64,000 bases of DNA from Monoplex corrugatus. Its lineage: Eukaryota > Mollusca > Gastropoda > Littorinimorpha > Ranellidae. The DNA is taken from the NCBI GenBank assembly GCA_030674185.1, contig CM060311.1:98048013-98112012 (forward strand), in the 5' to 3' direction. The translations under genes and the position numbers were made by a program. The number at the start of each line of letters is the position of its first letter. Positions within the stretch are counted from its first letter, which is position 1. Below the pieces are notes generated by a model. It searched no databases, was not told the origin of the DNA, and saw only the letters and a list, made by a program, of their open reading frames with translations. This document shows positions 58,329 through 64,000 of this stretch, one piece after another.

Positions 58329-61300
58329 TCGGATTCAGCCTGCTTGTCCTGACTGTATGTCTGCTTGTCCTGACTGTATGTCTGCTTGTCCTGACTGTAT
58401 GTCTGCTTGTCCTGACTGTATGTCTGCTTGTCCTGACTGTATGTCTGCTTGTCTTGACTGTATGCCTGCTGGTCTTGACTGTATGTTTGCTTGTCTTGAC
58501 TGTATGTTTGCTTGTCTTGACTGTATGTCTGCTTGTCTTGACTGTATGTCTGCTTGTCCTGACTGTATGTCTGCTTGTCCTGACTGTATGTCTGCTTGTC
58601 CTGACTGTATGTCTGCTTGTCTTGACTGTATGTCTGCTTGTCCTGACTGTATGTCTGCTTGTCCTGACTGTATGTCTGCTTGTCTTGACTGTATGCCTGC
58701 TTGTCTTGACTGTATGTCTGCTTGTCTTGACTGTATGTTTGCTTGTCTTGACTGTATGCCTGCTTGTCTTGACTGTATGCCTGCTTGTCTTGACTGTATG
58801 CCTGCTTGTCTTGACTGTATGCCTGCTTGTCTTGACTGTATGTCTGCTTGTCTTGACTGTATGCCTGCTTGTCTTGACTGTATGTCTGCTTGTCTTGACT
58901 GTATGCCTGCTTGTCTTGACTGTATGTCTGCTTGTCTTGACTGTATGCCTGCTTGTCTTGACTGTATGCCTGCTTGTCTTGACTGTATGCCTGCTTGTCT
59001 TGACTGTATGTCTGCTTGTCTTGACTGTATGCCTGCTTGTCTTGACTGTATGCCTGCTTGTCTTGACTGTATGCCTGCTTGTCCTGACTGTATGTCTGCT
59101 TGTCTTGACTGTATGCCTGCTTGTCTTGACTGTATGCCTGCTTGTCTTGACTGTATGTCTGCTTGTCTTGACTGTATGACTGTATTCCTGCTTGTCTTGA
59201 CTGTATGACTGCTTGTCTTGACTGTATGACTGTATGCCTGCTTGTCTTGACTGTATGTCTGCTTGTCTTGACTGTATGACTGTATGCCTGCTTGTCTTGA
59301 CTGTATGCCTGCTTGTCCTGACTGTATGTCTGCTTGTCTTGACTGTATGCCTGCTTGTCTTGACTGTATGCCTGCTTGTCTTGACTGTATGACTGTATGC
59401 CTGCTTGTCTTGACTGTATGACTGTATGCCTGCTTGTCTTGACTGTATGACTGTACGCCTGCTTGTCTTGACTGTATGACTGTACACCTGCTTGACTTGA
59501 CTGTATGACTGTATGCCTGTTTGTCTTGACTGTATGACTGTATGCCTGCTTGTCTTGACTGTATGCCTGCTTGTCTTGACTGTATGACTGTATGCCTGCT
59601 TGACTTGACTGTATGACTGTATGCCTGCTTGTCTTGACTGTATGACTGTACACCTGCTTGACTTGACTGTATGACTGTATGCCTGTTTGTCTTGACTGTA
59701 TGACTGTATGACTTTATGCCTGTATGCCTGGTTGTCTTGACTGTATGACTGTATGACTGTTTGTCTTGACTGTATGACTGTATGACTATGCCTGGTTGTC
59801 TTGACTGTATGACTGTATGACTGTATGCCTGTTTGTCTTGACTGTATGACTGTATGACTGTTTGTCTTGACTGTATGACTGTATGCCTGTTTGTCTTGAC
59901 TGTATGACTATGCCTGCTTGTCTTGACTGTGTGCCTGTACGCCTGCTTGTCTTGACTGTATGACTGTATGACTGTTTGTCTTGACTGTATGACTGCATGC
60001 CTGCTTGTCTTGACTGTATGACTGTATGCCTGCTTGTCTTGACTGTATGACTGTATGCCTGCTTGTCTTGACTGTATGACTGTACGCCTGCTTGTCTTGA
60101 CTGTATGACTGTATGTCTGCTTGTCTTGACTGTATGACTGTATGTCTGCTTGTCTTGACTGTATGACTGTATGCTTGGTTGTCTTCACTGTATGACTGTA
60201 TGCCTGCTTGTCTTGACTGTATGACTGTGTGCCTGTATGACTGTATGCTTGGTTGTCTTGACTGTATGACTGTATGCCTGCTTGTCTTCACTGTATGACT
60301 GTGTGCCTGTATGCTTGGTTGTCTTGACTGTATGACTGTATGCCTGCTTGTCTTCACTGTATGACTGTATGCCTGCTTGTCTTCACTGTATGACTGTATG
60401 CCTGCTTGTCTTCACTGTATGACTGTATGCCTGCTTGTCTTCACTGTATGACTGTGTGCCTGTATGACTGTATGCTTGGTTGTCTTGACTGTATGACTGT
60501 ATGCCTGTATGACTGTATGCTTGGTTGTCTTGACTGTATGACTGTGTGCCTGTATGACTGTATGCTTGGTTGTCTTGACTGTATGACTGTATGCCTGTAT
60601 GACTGTATGCTTGGTTGTCTTGACTGTATGACTGTGTGCCTGTATGACTGTATGCTTGGTTGTCTTGACTGTATGACTGTATGCCTGTATGACTGTATGC
60701 CTGCTTGTCTTGACTGTATGACTGTACGCCTGTATGCCTGCTTGTCTTGACTGTATGACTGTATGTCTGTATGACTGTATGCCTGTATGACTGTATGCCT
60801 GCTTGTCTTGACTGTACGCCTGTATGCCTGCTTGTCTTGACAGTACGCCTGCTTGTCTTGACTGTATGACTGTACGCCTGTTTGTCTTGACTGTATGACT
60901 GTATGCCTGTATGACTATGACTGTATGACTGTATGACTATGACTGTATGACTGTATGACTATGACTATGACTGTATGACTGTATGACTGTATGACTGTAT
61001 GACTATGACTGTATGACTGTATGACTATGACTGTATGACTGTATGCCTGCTTGTCTTGACTGTATGACTGTATGCCTGCTTGTCTTGACTGTATGACTGT
61101 ACACCTGCTTGACCTGACTGTATGACTGTATAACTGTACACCTGCTTGACCTGACTGTATGACTTGACTGTACGATTTGACTATGACTGTACACCTGCTT
61201 GACCTGACTGTATGACTGTACACCTGCTTGTCTTGACTGTATGACTGTACACCTGCTTGTCTTGACTGTATGACTGTACACCTGCTTGACCTGACTGTAT

Positions 61301-61942
61301 GACTGTACACCTGCTTGACCTGACTGTATGACTGTACACCTGCTTGTCTTGACTGTATGACTGTACACCTGCTTGACCTGACTGTATGACTGTACACCTG
61401 CTTGACCTGACTGTATGACTGTACACCTGCTTGTCTTGACTGTATGACTGTACACCTGCTTGACCTGACTGTATGACTGTACACCTGCTTGACCTGACTG
61501 TATGACTGTACACCTGTATGACTGTACACCTGCTTGTCTTGACTGTATGACTGTACACCTGCTTGACTTGACTGTATGACTTGACTGTACGATTTGACTA
61601 TGACTGTACACCTGCTTGACTTGACTGTATGACTTGACTGTACGATTTGACTATGACTGTATGCCTGCTTGACCTGACTGTATGACTGTACGCCTGCTTG
61701 ACCTGACTGTATGACTGTACGCCTGCTTGACCTGACTGTATGACTGTACGCCTGCTTGACCTGACTGTATGACTGTACGCCTGCTTGACCTGACTGTATG
61801 ACTGTACGCCTGCTTGACCTGACTGTATGACTGTACGCCTGCTTGACCTGACTGTATGACTGTACGCCTGCTTGACCTGACTGTATGACTGTACACCTGC
61901 TTGACCTGACTGTATGACTGTACGCCTGCTTGACCTGACTGT
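58329..61942. repeat. 21-bp then 30-bp minisatellite, 3.6 kb
   Basis: The left part (58329-59170) is a 21-bp unit TCTGCTTGTCTTGACTGTATG (variants CCTGCTT, TGTCCTG). From 59171 a 9-bp ACTGTATGC or ACTGTACAC is added, giving about 30 bp. In 60900-61030 the unit collapses to ACTGTATG/ACTATG runs. From 61080 TTGACCTG and GTACACC variants dominate. Since 21 and 30 are multiples of 3, minus-strand frames stay open for up to 617 codons (SQDKQ-type repeats). These are not genes. Confidence 0.97.
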
Positions 61943-62028
61943 ACTCTAAGCTTAGTCATATGACATATCCTGGCGTCAACCAGGCTCAAGAAATACAGAC
62001 ACCAGCGGTGTTGGGAAAGAATTTTGAG

Positions 62029-62585
62029 CTCAATGACGCATCCATATAGTGAATGAGATCCTGACCGTGAGATCCCGTTCTTTCCAGTGAGCCCATAGCA
62101 CACTCAGCTCAATGACGCATCCATATAGTGAATGAGATCCTGACCGTGAGATCCCGTTCTTCCCAGTGAGCCCATAGCACACTCAGCTCAATGACGCATC
62201 CATATAGTGAATGAGATCCTGACCGTGAGATCCCGTTCTTCCCAGTGAGCCCATAGCACACTCACCTCAATGACGCATCCATATAGTGAATGAGATCCTG
62301 ACCGTGAGATCCCGTTCTTCCCAGTGAGCCCATAGCACACTCACCTCAATGACGCATCCATATAGTGAATGAGATCCTGACCGTGAGATCCCGTTCTTCC
62401 CAGTGAGCCCATAGCACACTCACCTCAATGACGCATCCATATAGTGAATGAGATCCTGACCGTGAGATCCCGTTCTTCCCAGTGAGCCCATAGCACACTC
62501 AGCTCAATGACGCATCCATATAGTGAATGAGATCTGGACCGTGAGATCCCGTTCTTCCCAGTGAGCCCATAGCACACTCAGCTCT
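62029..62585. repeat. 79-bp tandem repeat, seven units
   Basis: Seven almost identical 79-bp units of CTCAATGACGCATCCATATA, GTGAATGAGATCCTGACCGT, GAGATCCCGTTCTTCCCAGT and GAGCCCATAGCACACTCAG occur. The units differ by single bases only, so the duplication is recent. Confidence 0.97.
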
Positions 62586-62624
62586 AGGTACCAGCCACAC
62601 AGAGCCAAAATATTCCACAATAAT

Positions 62625-62692
62625 GTTGATGGATTTATTGGGGTTTAAACCCACACCCACTCAGTCAGTAGTCCATTGCTCAAACCATGAAC
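62625..62692 (-). repeat. Degenerate tRNA-like sequence (possible SINE head)
   Basis: On the minus strand CATGGTTTGAGCAATGGACT, then CTGACTGAGTGGG and GTGGGTTTAAACCCC resemble the A-box to B-box layout of the sequence at 15087-15150. It is too degenerate for a tRNA gene. Confidence 0.3.
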
Positions 62693-64000
62693 CCCCACGA
62701 TGATGATGATGATAATGATGATGATGACGATGATAACTTACTTTTAATATTTATGATATACACAACACTTTTAATACTACCACTGGTATTGTGCTCGTTA
62801 GTGCGCTCTGTATTTGCTTATTATCTGCATTTTTAGCATTACTGTTTTCATGGGTGTGTATTAGTACATTCTTTATTGATGTCTGAAGTTTGTTGTAAAA
62901 CAAAATGGACTTATTTCAGAAATCTTTAGATACTTTGCTCATAAATGGTAGCCATATTTTCATGGACTTAATGACTCAAATTCTCATCTATTTGCCATAA
63001 AAACCCAATCGGAGCCATAAGACACAGACTAATTTTTAAAGTATGGAGACAAAAGATCCAGCAGTTAATAAATTGACATACCTCATCAGCTGAGCGTCAG
63101 TGGAAATGTGGACATAGAGTTAACTTATGGCTTTTCCTGATATACACATCTATACACATTCTGTGCCATGAATTTGTAAATTATTTGTACTGTGTCACTT
63201 GGATTTTGTCTATTGGATGAAAAGCATTGGATTGTTTGAAAATGTTTCCCCCAATTTATGTAAACAGTCAGTTTTAAGTGGTGTCTCTTTGTGTATAATG
63301 CAACTAGAAAATGAAGGGTATTATCAATCACGCAACAAAATGTAGGCCTACATTTTCTGTCTTCCCTTTAAATGTGTGTGTAGCTGTGTATCTGTATCTT
63401 TTAAAGTGGAGGTCATATGTATTGATTCAAAATCTGCGTAATGCTATTATCAATCACGCAACAGAATGTTTATTTTCTGTCTTCCCTTTAAATATTTGTG
63501 TAACTTTGGGTGATGCTTTTCTGAGATCAGACTTAATAATACCTTGTGGGTATGGTTCTGATTAGTACTGGTTGTTATTCTGTCCTAGAAAAGTAATCTT
63601 GATGTCTGTAGTTTTTTTACAGCCCATGGGTACATTTTTTTCATTGCACACTTCAGTAATTTTTGTTCAAGAATGGCCATTTGTTCCATGTATGATTCAT
63701 TCCACTATTATTGAGAATCCGTTTTATTGTAAAAAAAAAATTAAACCAGTTTTGGTGTGCCTTTGTTTAGTAACAGGTTATTGTATATCTGTTTGATGTA
63801 GAGTTCTTTCGTCCGATTCAGTTGTGTGTAAACAGAATCCAGTACTTGACATATAATTTGTATGCTTATAGGAAACCGTTCTTGTTCTGCTATTATTATT
63901 AGTTTTGTTACTTCCAAGTAATTGCTTACATTATATATTTTCATGAGGTATTTTTGTAATAGGCACTACAGGAAATAAAGAACCTTGTGTATTGAAACTG
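62693..64000. other. Unique AT-rich sequence at right edge
   Basis: A short GAT run lies at 62699-62732. A directly repeated segment (ATTATCAATCACGCAACA to TCTTCCCTTTAAAT) occurs at 63318-63375 and 63448-63495. No coding sequence is recognised. AATAAA at 63974-63979 could be a poly(A) signal on the plus strand, for gene 2 or another gene, but nothing here links it to an exon. Confidence 0.4.

Noticed and set aside
58335..60188. Open frame of 617 codons on the minus strand (and 460, 387 and 287 codons on either strand).
   Set aside because: It consists only of 21/30-bp tandem units. The length is explained by unit sizes divisible by three, and there is no start context, splice site or non-repeat sequence.

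Overview
This is an animal (eukaryotic) genomic window. Exons are short, introns are kilobases long with GT/AG boundaries, and non-LTR retrotransposon remnants, SINEs, microsatellites and minisatellites are everywhere. The protein families present (TRIM-type RING/B-box and C1q), together with a SINE head that I associate from memory with sea-snail genomes, point to a mollusc, probably a caenogastropod. That species-level reading is inference.

Two related protein-coding genes are arranged head to head. Gene 1 lies on the minus strand. Its first coding exon, a RING finger, is at 12373-12813 and its second, a double B-box, is at 1075-1500; the rest runs off the left edge. Gene 2 lies on the plus strand and looks complete in four coding exons: 20353-20826 (RING), 39014-39415 (B-box 1 and 2), 49762-50308 (coiled coil) and 57039-57427 (C1q). 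All four exons join with matching intron phases (0, 0, 1) into one 603-residue open reading frame: RING, two B-boxes, coiled coil, C-terminal C1q. A cytosolic TRIM-like E3 ligase scaffold ending in a C1q globular domain, which is normally an extracellular module, is the main discovery of the window. Both genes share an unusually long acidic/basic insert between zinc ligands 6 and 7 of the RING, and they share intron 1 position and phase.

More than half of the window is tandem repeat, nearly all of it in the introns of these genes or just beyond them. The arrays are: 47/51 bp (1641-10398, gene 1 intron 1, interrupted by two LINE pieces); 32/35 bp (11641-12211); 54 bp (18663-19735, between the genes); 37/38 bp (28662-29572), 17 bp (29595-35739) and 20/29 bp (35958-38460), all in gene 2 intron 1; 45/49 bp (39430-46873, intron 2); 37/43 bp (51669-52801) and 52 then 39 bp (53217-56262), in intron 3; 21 then 30 bp (58329-61942) and 79 bp (62029-62585), downstream. 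Several units contain splice-signal-like motifs in the sense direction of gene 2. The long open reading frames in these arrays are products of repeat length and not genes.

The remaining sequence holds 5'-truncated LINE fragments of at least three families, SINE copies, a nested pair of TTAA-flanked palindromic MITEs (26542-26722), a 340-bp fold-back element (48120-48455) inside an RTE-like endonuclease relic, and a diverged 5S rRNA copy on the minus strand (47608-47726). Parts of the arrays, above all 30.4-32.9 kb, carry many single-base indels and a T31-G23 homopolymer block, which suggests local sequencing or assembly error.
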